Part shown: one piece after another, positions 48,543-59,809 of the stretch
Layout: each line of letters opens with the position of its first letter
How positions within the stretch are numbered: position 1 is the stretch's first letter
Assembly: GCA_012861695.1 (NCBI GenBank)
Contig: JAAOOA010000434.1
Span: 275,043 to 339,042 of the forward strand
DNA from: Trematomus loennbergii
Lineage: Eukaryota; Chordata; Actinopteri; Perciformes; Nototheniidae
Direction of reading: 5' to 3'
Length of the DNA stretch: 64,000 nucleotides
Notes under the pieces: model-generated
What the model saw: the letters and a program-made list of their open reading frames with translations, nothing else
Told to the model about the DNA's origin: nothing
Databases searched by the model: none
Program-made: the position numbers and the translations under genes

Positions 48543-49286
48543 AGTGGACCTATCATGCTATATTTAAATGATATATTGTAGGGCCATACCTATATAAGGT
48601 ATATTTATACGTTTCTGTTTTCAAAATACCAAACAGATCATGCATTTTAGCCATGCCTCATTTCGCTCTATGTGCTGTTTGCTGTCTACGGGTCTGATTC
48701 TGCTGACCACCCCCCCCTGCAGGAGAGGTGAGCCGTGCTCTGATCAGCTGCTGGGCTGTCAGAAGAGGGGGAGAAAAAGAGATCTCCGTCCTCCGTGTTT
48801 TATTATATAGAGTCGTTATTCATTTGTTTTAAAGCTCAATAAATAACAAAGAAGACCTTTGACCGGCACTTTTCTAATTTTGTCCGGAAGATTTAAACTT
48901 AACCTGTTAAGCACCAAGCCTGTTTTTCATGTTTCAGGCTCGAAAATGACATGCCCAAAACAAATGACTACAACTAATTAGTAGACTAAAAGCATTAGTA
49001 GCAGCGATTTCGAGCGGCAATGGCCGGCCGTGGCCCAACCCCACATTCCCCTGATAGGTGGAGAGTTGGCCCAATAGCCGTAGCGCCACCGTCCTGACGT
49101 CAGGACAGTGTTCAAATCTGGATCAGTTTTTATCAGAGCCGTTGCAGCCCCTTTTCTAGAGATTTGGGTATGGAGGAAAATAGAGAGGGTTGTGTTTTCT
49201 GACACTTGGTGAGTTCCCTGGAACACCGGGGACACATATTCATGTATAAAAGACGTACAAAAGTGCATTTTGCATGATAGGTCCCC
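48543..49286. mobile_element. TTAA MITE inserted in Harbinger
   Basis: AGTGGACCTATCATGC and GCATGATAGGTCCCC termini lie between TTAA (48539-48542, 49287-49290). The empty site is seen in copy A (near 8910). The same family hosts Harbinger copy B at 32586. An end of the piggyBac-like family (TTAAGCACCAAGCCTG, 48907) is embedded in it. Confidence 0.8.
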
Positions 49287-49648
49287 TTAAAAATGTAATT
49301 GAAATTCAATTTTTTTTTATTGATTGTTATAATTTTACTCAGCCATGTTATGTTAGATGTCAATCCACTTACACTGTAACTACTCTGGCCTTGAAAGAAG
49401 GTTACGCATCGAACTGATGTCCACTAATCCCTATAAAACAAATTTCAAGCATACATTAAGCACAAAACAATAAATAAGGGCACTTTGATATTTATTTTTT
49501 ATTTGATATTATTTGATCCTATCTTATCTTCTACTTTACACCTGCATTTTGTACACTGTCCCTGCCTGCACCATGTCCAATGTTGTCTCTGTTGACAACC
49601 TACTAGGCGATTAAACTGATCTTGTATCTTGCTTATTTCTCCTCTTAG

Positions 49649-49893
49649 GAAAGCGGGCACGGGATGACAGCTTCCTTGACAGCATCATGGCGATGGAGGA
49701 CCGCCGTGCCATGGTCAGCAAGGAGAATGAGGACCTGCGTGCCAAGGAGATGCACAACGAACGGCTGCTGCATTCACACAAGGCCCAGGAATCGGACGAC
49801 CAGCTGCTCATGGTGATGCCGCGCCATGCTGACTCGGCGGCGTGCCAGGTGGAGGTGTCGGCGAGCCAGGTGGAGCAACAAAATACCTTTTAG
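49649..49893 (+). pseudogene. Myb/SANT-like Harbinger protein, C-terminal exon (copy C)
   Basis: After TCTCCTCTTAG it reads RARDDSFLDSIMAMEDRRAM, a Lys/Glu-rich coiled-coil-like stretch, then MPRHADSAACQVEVSASQVE and TAG. This is the longest version in the window; copy A lacks the last 30 or so residues. It belongs with the N-terminal exon at 37104, now 12 kb away. Confidence 0.6.
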
Positions 49894-49999
49894 GCTGGGC
49901 TTCTGGCAGTGCTAAGCGAGCTGATTTAAATCCAACAGGCCTTCAATAAAAAACTTTAAAAAAACTTGTCGTTGTTGATAAACTGTACAATGACTTGTT

Positions 50000-50095
50000 G
50001 GGAGGCGTGTGGCACAGGTTCAAACCCCACTGCAGTCAGCATGTCGTTGTGTCCCTGGGCAAGACACTTCACCCCAAATTGCCTACACCTGGGAC
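50000..50095 (+). mobile_element. tRNA-derived SINE, A-box deleted
   Basis: GGTTCAAACCCC and GTGTCCCTGGGCAAGACACT as in 9563-9692, but about 28 bases with the A-box region are missing. Same relative place in the Harbinger element. Confidence 0.6.
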
Positions 50096-50555
50096 AGTTA
50101 ATTTTGTATTATTGTGATTATATATATATGCCACTGTTATTAATACTGACACTTCACTTTGCACTAAGGTGTGTCTGCTGCTGAGCCTACCTATTATTGT
50201 TATTAATATATATATATATTGCCACTCTTATTATATTGTTTTGATACTACTGACACTTTCTTTTATATTGAAAATGTTAACTTCTATTTACATTAAAACT
50301 TTTAACTTGTATTTACATGCATACGACACACATTCATTTCACACAGGTTACGCAATCCATAGCGCATGCATGTCGTTGTCCAATCCTTTTGTCAATCCTT
50401 CTTAACCGCCTTCGCTTCCGAATCAGCATTGCTATTGCATTTGACTGGTCGACGGTCTGTATTTGTGTTTGCTTAAATAACTCATGTCTGAGGTCGGAAG
50501 GTAAACAGACGCCTCATATACAGCAGGTGGGCGTGGCAGTATACGCCATGGATGT

Positions 50556-51408
50556 TGAAGGAAAGAGATATGATTCTACACTGTATTGAAGAAAACATGT
50601 ATTGTTTGAACTGGTTTATGTAATCACAACGGTTTATGGGTAATCATATATATAGGAATGTTGTTCTCACTTTCAAACTCACTGACTCAGAGATTCTGTG
50701 TCTTACACACCAACATTGATCCTTATCAACACTAAGAGCCAGAGATGCGGTCACTAAGTCGTTAAAGACAGCGTAAAATAAGGGGAGAAGAGTTTAAAGG
50801 TCGGAAGGAGGAAGGAGGGAGAAGTAAAAATCCCCTGGGAAAGGAATGTAGAGGTAAGATAAGGTTAGAGAAAAACATTGACTTTTGACCTGATCTCACG
50901 CTCTGATCCAAAACTCTGATTGAACCCGGCCAGAAGCGAATCCAGCCAATCAGGGCACTTGGGGGAGGTGGTTAGTTTAAACAGCTCCTCCCCAGGGGCT
51001 CTACTGATTCGCTTGGGAGGAAAATGGGAAGGAACAATTCAACTCATCTCCGCCCCAAAATAGGGATATGTATACGGATGTTTTTGTGTGTAAAAATGCT
51101 TTTTGGGTTAGGTGAGTGGTTGACTCCGTTAAACTGTGTCCGCATCGCATCATTGACAGAAGGCACTCTCTTCTTGTTCGATGAGTGGTTTGATCCCGAT
51201 ACATTTTGGCCGCATCGCATCACGATCCTAAAAAGCCCGGAGTACCCGGGGTACTCTGTAAAACTTGTATATGTGTTTGATTTCCTACCAGTAAACTCAG
51301 ATAATTTGTATAATTTTGATTCCGGTGTTTTCAATTCCTTTCTTATTTTAATAGAGATTTCAGCCTCATCCAACGAACGGCGCGTAGCAGAGGTGTTCTA
51401 TCCTAACA
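50556..51408 (+). repeat. Retroviral LTR 1 (subtype a)
   Basis: TG...CA limits: TGAAGGAAAGAGATATG to CTATCCTAACA, 853 bp. The start is set by the purine tract before the later LTRs (AAAAGAGGGAT), the end by the primer site two bases beyond. It has TATATATA near 50646. The AATAAA present in LTR 2 is mutated here to GAAAAAC. It is inserted into Harbinger copy C. Confidence 0.9.
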
Positions 51409-51410
51409 AG

Positions 51411-51428
51411 TGGTGACTTTCCCGACGT
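51411..51428 (+). other. Retroviral primer-binding site
   Basis: TGGTGACTTTCCCGACGT begins two bases after the LTR. The TGG start fits a tRNA CCA 3' end; the tRNA was not identified. LTR 3 is followed by TTGGTGAC, one base changed. Confidence 0.6.
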
Positions 51429-52352
51429 TTGTGAGCTGATCTCTAGAAAGGAACACCGACAGCCAGGGGACAGAATCCAGTCCAGGGGAGGACACAGAGA
51501 TACTGGTGACAACTAAGACCATGGCAATATACAAAAGGTGAGCAGACACCTGTTTTGACTATCAAAAATCTGTGATTGATTTATAAAAATTTAGAGTTGT
51601 CAGCAGCGTTCTCAGTGTTCTTAGTCACGGTGGGAAATACAATACATATTCTAGTTAAATTAGATTAATAGTGCTTAGAGTCGGGTAGTTCAGTCCTTAC
51701 CTAAGGCACAAAAGTGCTCATAAGAGGCGGGTATTCAGTCCCGTCCTATGACCCACTAAAAACGAACGCTGCAACGCTGTAAAAGATGTATGGGGTAAAT
51801 TCCCGCAAGTCAAAATACCATTGATTAATGCGGTTAGCTTGCAGTGCGTCTATTAAAGGCTGCAAAAGGTGTAAAAAAGGGTTAAATTCCCCGCAGATCA
51901 TGATAAGATTGATTACTGCGGTTACCTTTCGTGGTGCTTTAAATGTATAAAAATGTCTGTAATTGTAATATGGTGGGTGATAGAGGAGGAGAGAGACGCG
52001 ACCTCCAACTAATTATTTGGAACGACCGGCTCTCATCACGAAACTGTTGTGGGGATAATCAGGCTCATTAAACGTGACGATAAAGAGATTTTGTTGACTG
52101 AGTTTTAACTCTTGACCTGAAGCCGCAATCACCGTGAGGGGATTGTAGAAGATGCTTCTGGAAGTCACGCTATCTGTTGAAATAAACATCGCACTATAAA
52201 AATTTGCCTGGCTGTAATATGATAAGGTATGAAAAGCTCTGTGTGATTTTTTTAAGTCAAATCTGTGTAATACTTGAGAGAAATCCAGTAAAAGAACTGT
52301 GGGTAAAGAATTGCAGAAGACATAGGGACAGAGAGCAACAGAAGGTGGTATA

Positions 52353-52853
52353 ATGTCTGAGACCCTACCTCCACCCTACGGAGATAATGGCTCACAAATG
52401 CCACTTATGAGTATCCCATCTAATACTCCTAAAGGAAAACACATTGTTGGACCTGATATTCAGGGAACAGGAATGTTGGAAATAGTAATGGTAGATATTG
52501 AAAATCTTAAACTGGATCAACCAACCATGTTAGTGAACCCTGCTAATATGGAGCTAGAAAATGTAGGAAGTATAGCAGCAGCTCTGGCAAAGACAATAGG
52601 TCCTAGCATGCAAGCACAGAGCGATAATATGATGAGGACTATTAAACTAACCCCTTTTTGGAAATGGGATTTTCCGTTACACAACAGAAGACTCAATTCA
52701 GGTCTGGAAGAACGCTTTACAAACAAGTCAGGAGAGTTAAATGTGGTGCTATGTTGCTCAAAAGGGAGCTTACACTTTTGGGAAGAGATCTCCCACTCTC
52801 TTGCTCCGGAGGTGCTGCAGTTTCACAGCAGCACACAGGGTCAAAGACAGGCA
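52353..52853 (+). pseudogene. Gag-like N-terminal frame, unit 1
   Basis: Opens MSETLPPPYGDNG; PPPY is the late-domain motif of retroviral Gag proteins, here unusually close to the N-terminus. It continues to about residue 105, then runs into a region whose better reading is another frame. 167 codons in total. It is probably a Gag start joined to pol by a deletion; an accessory protein cannot be excluded. Confidence 0.45.
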
Positions 52854-52951
52854 TGACCTCTGGAGAGGGAGAAAATCTAAATCTGAACAGACCACAGAGC
52901 CCATTAAGGTTTTATGGCCTTAACACAGAGAGGAAGATCTGGAGATTGTAA
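52658..52951 (+). pseudogene. Protease/RT-junction-like frame, unit 1
   Basis: In the frame next to the gag-like one, KRELTLLGRDLP appears. LLGRDL is a motif typical of the protease-to-RT border in class I retroviruses. The rest of protease and all RT motifs are absent. Assignment rests on this motif and position only. Confidence 0.35.
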
Positions 52952-53399
52952 GGAACTCTCCCAAACTCACCCCTCCCCAGAACAAGGGAAGAGTTTTGCT
53001 CTCACCAATAAACTAATCATCTCTTAACCAAGTCAGATTTCAAATAGCCATAGCTCCAGTTGTTAAGAAAAGAGGGTGATTCAAAAGAGTTATCAATAAA
53101 TTGCCCAGTATATTAAATAAATACAAACAGACACGTATCAATATAAGTCAGATAATATAGACGAGGTCAATCATGGAAGAAGGCTGACATTTAATGCCTG
53201 ATATATAAGTAATAGTGATAATAAATATATACCTGATATTAAATAACTGATGTGTAAGGCTCGATATTTCTGAAAATAGGAACACCGTTAACGGCGTTCT
53301 ATTTCAGTAAAAGGGGGGAAAGGATAGAATATACATCAGACAATATGTATGTGAGATTATTACGTTTTTAGGAGAAATGTATCAATTTAAAAATACTAG

Positions 53400-53640
53400 T
53401 TATGGTATTTTTTGTTTTGGTTTGTTTGTTGCTTTAAAGAGAAATTGATACATTTAAAATAATCTAGCTTTGGTTATTTTTTGTTTTGTTAGTTTGTTCC
53501 TTTTTTGTTTTATTTTAATTTTTGTTTTATTTTAATTTTTAATTTTTAATTTTTAATTTTTTTAATTTTTAATTTTTAATTTTTAATTTTTAATTTTTAT
53601 TTTTTATTTTATTTTTTTTAATTTTTTTTGTTTATTATTT
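53400..53640. repeat. T-rich (AATTTT)n tract, unit 1
   Basis: Irregular TTTTAATTTT units with T runs, clearest from 53511. Homologous tracts at 57590-57830 and 61795-62035 have different lengths. It lies at the place where the central part of the provirus is missing. Confidence 0.9.
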
Positions 53641-53830
53641 TCTGCATAGTCTCTTGTCCACACTCCAGACTAGTTGGTGCCGCCAATAAACACTAAAGAA
53701 GTAGAAAAGATGATTTCAAAACCATATTTCCAGCAACTTAAGGGCTTGGTATGAGACTTCTCCACACAGGCTGCTGACGTCGAAAGGGGGACCTGAGAAA
53801 CACAAGGCCAACACAGCAGATTACGTCTGG

Positions 53831-54325
53831 TTGGAGGGGACCTCCCATGCCGTCCGCCTAGATGGAAAGGGGGACAACTGGTACCACTGGAGCCAGTGTG
53901 CGGTCGGGAAAAACACCTGCGAGGACCCTAGACGACATCAGGACAGAGTTGGCCCTCGTCGCGAGGACCCTAGACGACATCAGGAGAGATCTGGCCCTCG
54001 TCAAGGCAGTCGACCCAGGAGGCGCCATCAGCAGAAAGGAGGAGGAGGATCAGGACATCTCTCCAGCAGTCGACCCGGAAGCCGCCATCAGCGGGCCGGA
54101 GGAGGAGTATCAGGACATCTCTCCAACATCGACCCGGAGGCCGCCATCAGCGGGCCGGGGGAAGACAATCGGCCACATCTCTCTAGCAGCACCCCAGAAG
54201 CCGCCGTCAGCGGGCTGGGGGGACGAAGACATGGCAAACCAAGACGGCACAGGGAACTCCATTTCCCGCTGAAACAGGTTGATATAGCCGGTGTGGAACT
54301 TTGTCTGAACAATCCATTTTTTTGA
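53831..54325 (+). pseudogene. Integrase C-terminus-like frame, unit 1
   Basis: The frame reads WLEGTSHAVRLDGKGDNWYH, then WSQC, resembling the C-terminal end of class I retroviral integrases. It then becomes an Arg/Gly/His-rich repeat (PRRHQ units; 39-60-base DNA repeats at 53925-54200) and stops at 54325. An overlapping frame (53862-54272) is open too and repeats ARTLDDIR; it may be the start of an Env-type product that overlaps pol. Units 2 and 3 have the same arrangement. Confidence 0.4.
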
Positions 54326-54390
54326 GGAACTTTCAACTTTATTTTTATATCCCATAATGTAAGGGATTTGTATTTTTTTATTCTACAGAA

Positions 54391-54537
54391 CTATGTGTTA
54401 CCAAAAGAGGGAAAAGTATGATAATGTCTTTTCTAATTTCTGTGGCTACTTTCATTGCCATTTTAGTGACATGTGGTTGTTGTTGTGTGCCTTGTATCTG
54501 CTCATTGTGTGTTAAGACTCATCAGTTCCACCATTGA
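54391..54537 (+). pseudogene. Env transmembrane tail, unit 1
   Basis: After an acceptor TTATTCTACAG (54386) the frame carries a 20-residue hydrophobic membrane segment followed by a Cys-rich motif CGCCCVPC and a short tail ending in TGA (54537). A membrane anchor with adjacent cysteines, usually palmitoylated, then a short cytoplasmic tail is typical of retroviral TM proteins. The ectodomain and surface subunit are missing. Confidence 0.6.
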
Positions 54538-54775
54538 GGGAAGAGTAAAGATGACTCAGCTGACAAGGACTGTGCTTTTTAGACATATTTTATTCTCCCT
54601 CCACTGTCATAATAAGTTGTTGTTGTGGACTGTTCCTAAGGTTTAAAGTGCTCTATATCCCAACTTCTGATGGGTTTATATGAATGTTGGGACAGACACA
54701 GTAAGAAGAAAATTGACAGTGGTAATGTTTCAAATGCTATATGTTGATCTCGTGAGGTGAGATCAAAAGAGGGAT

Positions 54776-55602
54776 TGAAGGAAAGAGATATGATTCTACA
54801 CTGTATTGAAGAAAACATGTATTGTTTGAACTGGTTTATGTAATCACAACGGTTTATGGGTAATCATATATATAGGAATGTTGTTCTCACTTTCAAACTC
54901 ACTGACTCAGAGATTCTGTGTCACACACCAACATTGATCCTTATCAACACTAAGAGCCAGATGCGGTCACTAAGTCGTTAAAGACATCGTAAAATAAGGG
55001 GAGAAGAGTTTAAAGGTCGGAAGGAGGGAAGTTTAGGTGAAAGAATCCCCTGGGAAAGGAATGTAGAGGTAAGATAAGGTAGAAATAAACATTGACTTTT
55101 GACCTGATATCAGTCTGTTCGAAACTCTGATTGACCCGGCCAGAAGCGAATCCAGCCAATCAGGGCACTTGGAGGTGGTAGTTTAAACAGCCCTCCCCAG
55201 GGGCTCTGCTGATTCGCTTGGGAGAAAAATGGGAAGGAAAGATTCAATCATCCGCCCCAAAAGTAGGTAGAAATACTGATGTTTTGTGTGTAATGCTTTT
55301 TGGGTTAGGTGAGTGGTTGACTCCGTTAAACTGTGTCCGCATCGCATCATTGACAGAAGGCACTCTCTTCTTGTTCGATGAGTGGTTGGATCCCGATACA
55401 TTTTAGCCGCATCGCATCACGATCCTAAAAAGCCCGGAGTACCGGTACTCTGTATAACTTGTATATGTGTTTGATTTCCTACCAGTAAACTCAGATAATT
55501 TGTTATAATTTTGATTCCGGTGTTTTCAATTCCTTTCTTATTTTAATAGAGATTTCAGCCTCATCCAACGAACGGCGCGTAGCAGAGGTGTTCTATCCAA
55601 CA
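54776..55602 (+). repeat. Retroviral LTR 2 (subtype b)
   Basis: Shared by internal regions 1 and 2. Preceded by the purine tract AAAAGAGGGAT. AATAAA at 55084 is intact. Subtype b is marked by GATATCAGTCTGTTCG (55107) and AAAGTAGGTAGAAATACTGA (55259). Confidence 0.9.
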
Positions 55603-56551
55603 AGTGGTGACTTTCCCGACGTTTGTGAGCTGATCTCTAGAAAGGAACACCGACAGCCAGGGGACAGAATCCAGTCCAGGGGGAGGACACAGAGATACTG
55701 GTGACAACTAAGACCATGGCAATATACAAAAGGTGAGCAGACACCTGTTTTGAATATCAAAAATCTGTGATTGATTATACTAAAAATTTAGAGTTGTCAG
55801 CAGCGTTCTCAGTGTTCTTAGTCACGGTGGGAAATACAATACATATTCTAGTTAAATTAGATTAATAGTGCTTAGAGTCGGGTAGTTCAGTCCTTACCTA
55901 AGGCACAAAAGTGCTCATAAGAGGCGGGTATTCAGTCCCGTCCTATGACCCACTAAAAACGAACGCTGCAACGCTGTAAAAGATGTATGGGGTAAATTCC
56001 CCGCAAGTCAAAATACCATTGATTAATGCGGTTAGCTTGCAGTGCGTCTATTAAAGGCTGCAAAAGGTGTAAAAAAGGGTTAAATTCCCCGCAGATCATG
56101 ATAAGATTGATTACTGCGGTTACCTTTCGTGGTGCTTTAAATGTATAAAATGTCTGTAATTGTAATATGGTGGGTGATAGAGGAGGAGAGAGACGCGACC
56201 TCCAACTAATTATTTGGAACGACCGGCTCTCATCACGAAACTGTTGTGGGGATAATCAGGCTCATTAAACGTGACGATAAAGAGATTTTGTTGACTGAGT
56301 TTTAACTCTTGACCTGAAGCCGCAATCACCGTGAGGGGATTGTAGAAGATTACTTCTGGAAGTCACGCTATCTGTTGAAATAAACATCGCACTATAAAAA
56401 TTTGCCTGGCTGTAATATGATAAGGTATGAAAAGCTCTGTGTGATTTTTTTAAGTCAAATCTGTGTAATACTTGAGAGAAATCCAGTAAAAGAACTGTGG
56501 GTAAAGAATTGCAGAAGACATAGGGACAGAGAGCAACAAGAAGGTGGTATA

Positions 56552-57052
56552 ATGTCTGAGACCCTACCTCCACCCTACGGAGATAATGGCTCACAAATGC
56601 CACTTATGAGTATCCCATCTAATACTCCTAAAGGAAAACACATTGTTAGACCTGATATTCAGGGAAAAGGAATGTTGGAAATAGTAATGGCAGATATTGA
56701 AAATCTTAAACTGGATCAACCAACCATGTTAGTGAACCCTGCTAATATGGAGCTAGAAAATGTAGGAAGTATAGCAGCAGCTCTGGCAAAGACAATAGGT
56801 CCTAGCATGCAAGCACAGAGCGATAATATGATGAGGACTATTAAACTAACCCCTTTTTGGAAATGGGATTTTCCGTTACACAACAGAAGACTCAATTCAG
56901 GTCTGGAAGAACGCTTTACAAACAAGTCAGGAGAGTTAAATGTGGTGCTATGTTGCTCAAAAGGGAGCTTACACTTTTGGGAAGAGATCTCCCATCTCTT
57001 TCCGGAGGTGCTGCAGTTTCACAGCAGCACACAGGGTCAAAGACAGGCATGA
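56552..57052 (+). pseudogene. Gag-like N-terminal frame, unit 2
   Basis: Same MSETLPPPYGDNG opening; a few substitutions against unit 1 and an altered end (three-residue loss near 56998). The same frame is open upstream to 56402, but the ATG at 56552 is the one conserved in all three units. Confidence 0.45.
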
Positions 57053-58025
57053 CCTCTGGAGAGGGAGAAAATCTAAATCTGAACAGACCACAGAGCCCAT
57101 TAAGGTTTTATGGCCTTAACACAGAGAGGAAGATCTGGAGATTGTAAGGAACTCTCCCAAACTACTCACCCTCCCCAGAACAAGGCAGAGTTTTGCTCTC
57201 ACCAATAAACAAATCATCTCTTAACCAAGTCAGATTTCAAATAGCCATAGCTCCAGTTGTTAAGAAAGAGGGTGATTCAAAAGATTATCAATAAATTGCC
57301 CAGTATATTAAATAAATACAAACAGACACGTATCAATATAAGTCAGATAATATAGACGAGGTCAATCATGGAAGAAGGCTGACATTTAATGCCTGATATA
57401 TAAGTAATAGTGATAATAAATATATACCTGATATTAAATAACTGATGTGTAAGGCTCGATATTTCTGAAAATAGGAACACCGTTAACGGCGTTCTATTTC
57501 AGTAAAAGGGGGGAAAGGATAGAATATACATCAGACAATATGTATGTGAGATTATTACGTTTTTAGGAGAAATTATCAATTTAAAAATACTAGTTATGGT
57601 ATTTTTTGTTTTGGTTTGTTTGTTGCTTTAAAGAGAAATTGATACATTTAAAATAATCTAGCTTTGGTTATTTTTTGTTTGTTAGTTTTTGTTTGTTCCT
57701 TTTTTTTGTATTTTAATTTTTGTTTATTTTAATTTTAATTTTTAATTTTTAATTTTTAATTTTAATTTTTTTAATTTTTAATTTTATTTTTATTTTTTAT
57801 TTTATTTTTTTTTAATTTTTATTTTGTTATTATTTTCTGCATAGTCTCTTGTCCACACTCCAGACTAGTTGGTGCCGCCAATAAACACTAAAGAAGTAGA
57901 AAAGATGATTTCAAAACCATATTTCCAGCAACTTAAGGGCTTGGTATGAGACTTCTCCACACAGGCTGCTGACGTCGAAAGGGGGACCTGAGAAACACAA
58001 GGCCAACACAGCAGATTACGTCTGG

Positions 58026-58479
58026 TTGGAGGGGACCTCCCATGCCGTCCGCCTAGATGGAAAGGGGGACAACTGGTACCACTGGAGCCAGTGTGCGGTC
58101 GGGAAAAACACCTGCGAGGACCCTAGACGACATCAGGACAGAGTTGGCCCTCGTCGCGAGGACCCTAGACGACATCAGGAGAGATCTGGCCCTCGTCAAG
58201 GCAGTCGACCCAGGAGGCGCCATCAGCAGAAAGGAGGAGGAGGATCAGGACATCTCTCCAGCAGTCGACCCGGAAGCCGCCATCAGCGGGCCGGAGGAGG
58301 AGTATCAGGACATCTCTCCAACATCGACCCGGAGGCCGCCATCAGCGGGCCGGGGGAAGACAATCCGGACACATCTCTCTAGCAAGCACCCCAGAAGCCG
58401 CCGTCAGCGGGCTGGGGGGACGAAGACATGGCAAACCAAGACGGCACAGGGAACTCCATTTCCCGCTGAAACAGGTTGA
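58026..58479 (+). pseudogene. Integrase C-terminus-like frame, unit 2
   Basis: As in unit 1 up to the glycine-rich part; an indel near 58365 ends the frame earlier. The overlapping frame 58057-58479 is longer than in unit 1 because of the same indel. Confidence 0.4.
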
Positions 58480-58614
58480 TATAGCCGGTGTGGAACTTTG
58501 TCTGAACAATCCATTTTTTTGAGGAACTTTCAACTTTATTTTTATATCCCATAATGTAAGGGATTTGTATTTTTTTATTCTACAGAACTATGTGTTACCA
58601 AAAGAGGGAAAAGT

Positions 58615-58734
58615 ATGATAATGTCTTTTCTAATTTCTGTGGCTACTTTCATTGCCATTTTAGTGACATGTGGTTGTTGTTGTGTGCCTTGTATCTGCTC
58701 ATTGTGTGTTAAGACTCATCAGTTCCACCATTGA
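58615..58734 (+). pseudogene. Env transmembrane tail, unit 2
   Basis: Same membrane segment and cysteine motif as unit 1, frame open to TGA. Confidence 0.6.
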
Positions 58735-58972
58735 GGGAAGAGTAAAGATGACTCAGCTGACAAGGACTGTGCTTTTTAGACATATTTTATTCTCCCTCCA
58801 CTGTCATAATAAGTTGTTGTTGTGGACTGTTCCTAAGGTTTAAAGTGCTCTATATCCCAACTTCTGATGGGTTTATATGAATGTTGGGACAGACACAGTA
58901 AGAAGAAAATTGACAGTGGTAATGTTTCAAATGCTATATGTTGATCTCGTGAGGTGAGATCAAAAGAGGGAT

Positions 58973-59809
58973 TGAAGGAAAGAGATATGATTCTACACTG
59001 TATTGAAGAAACATGTATTGTTTGAACTGGTTTATGTAATCACAACGGTTTATGGGTAATCATATATATAGGAATGTTGTTCTCACTTTCAAACTCACTG
59101 ACTCAGAGATTCTGTGTCTTACACACCAACATTGATCCTTATCACTAAGAGCCAGATGCGGTCACTAAGTCGTTAAAGACAGCGTAAAATAAGGGAGAAG
59201 AGTTTAAAGGTCGGAAGGAGGGAAGTTTAGGTGAAAGAATCCCTGGGAAAGGAATGTAGAGGTAAGATAAGGTAGAAATAAACATTGACTTTTGACCTGA
59301 TCTCACGCTCTGATCGAAACTCTGATTGAACCCGGCCAGAAGCGAATCCAGCCAATCAGGGCACTTGGGGAGGTGGTAGTTTAAACAGCCTCCCCAGGGG
59401 CTCTACTGATTCGCTTGGGAGGAAAATGGGAAGGAACAATTCAACTCATCTCCGCCCCAAAATAGGGATATGTATACGGATGTTTTTGTGTGTAAAAATG
59501 CTTTTTGGGTTAGGTGAGTGGTTGACTCCGTTAAACTGTGTCCGCATCGCATCATTGACAGAAGGCACTCTCTTCTTGTTCGATGAGTGGTTTGATCCCG
59601 ATACATTTTAGCCGCATCGCATCACGATCCTAAAAAGCCCGGAGTACGGGGTACTCTGTAAACTTGTATATGTGTTTGATTTCCTACCAGTAAACTCAGA
59701 TAATTTGTTATAATTTTGATTCCGGTGTTTTCAATTCCTTTCTTATTTTAATAGAGATTTCAGCCTCATCCAACGAACGGCGCGTAGCAGAGGTGTTCTA
59801 TCCACAACA
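58973..59809 (+). repeat. Retroviral LTR 3 (subtype a)
   Basis: Like LTR 1 in the diagnostic middle part (GATCTCACGCTCTGATC, AAAATAGGGATATGTATACG), not like its neighbours LTR 2 and 4. Its end reads TCCACAACA with a small insertion. Confidence 0.9.

Larger units (their letters stand above)
48309..50548. mobile_element. PIF/Harbinger copy C, 3' half
   Basis: Collinear with copy A from 8709 onward, including the AATTAGCATGCTAGCTGGAC block (48352) and the C-terminal exon, SINE and transposase remnant (about 50400-50520). It stops at GCAGTATACGC, where the retroviral array begins, so the right Harbinger terminus must lie beyond the window. A TTAA MITE is inserted at 48543-49286. Confidence 0.8.
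51409..54775 (+). mobile_element. Deleted endogenous retrovirus, internal region 1
   Basis: 3367 bases from primer site to purine tract: leader with a splice donor CAAAAG/GTGAGC (51538), gag-like start, protease/RT-junction-like stretch, an AT-rich (AATTTT)n tract, integrase C-terminus-like stretch, Env transmembrane tail, purine tract. Most of gag, all of RT and most of env are absent. The plan is that of a simple gamma/epsilon-type (class I) retrovirus. Not functional. Confidence 0.85.
55603..58972 (+). mobile_element. Deleted endogenous retrovirus, internal region 2
   Basis: Same plan as region 1, 3370 bases. The gag-like frame (56552-57049) has the same PPPY start, the integrase-like frame begins at 58026 and shifts earlier than in unit 1, and the TM tail is intact as a frame (58615-58734). 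It has private substitutions in the gag-like part near 56648, 56667 and 56691. Confidence 0.85.

Noticed and set aside
51001..51416. Open frames on both strands inside the retroviral LTRs (repeated at 55183, 59403 and 63378)
   Set aside because: They repeat with every LTR, lie within U3/R/U5 sequence and differ between copies by frame-breaking indels.
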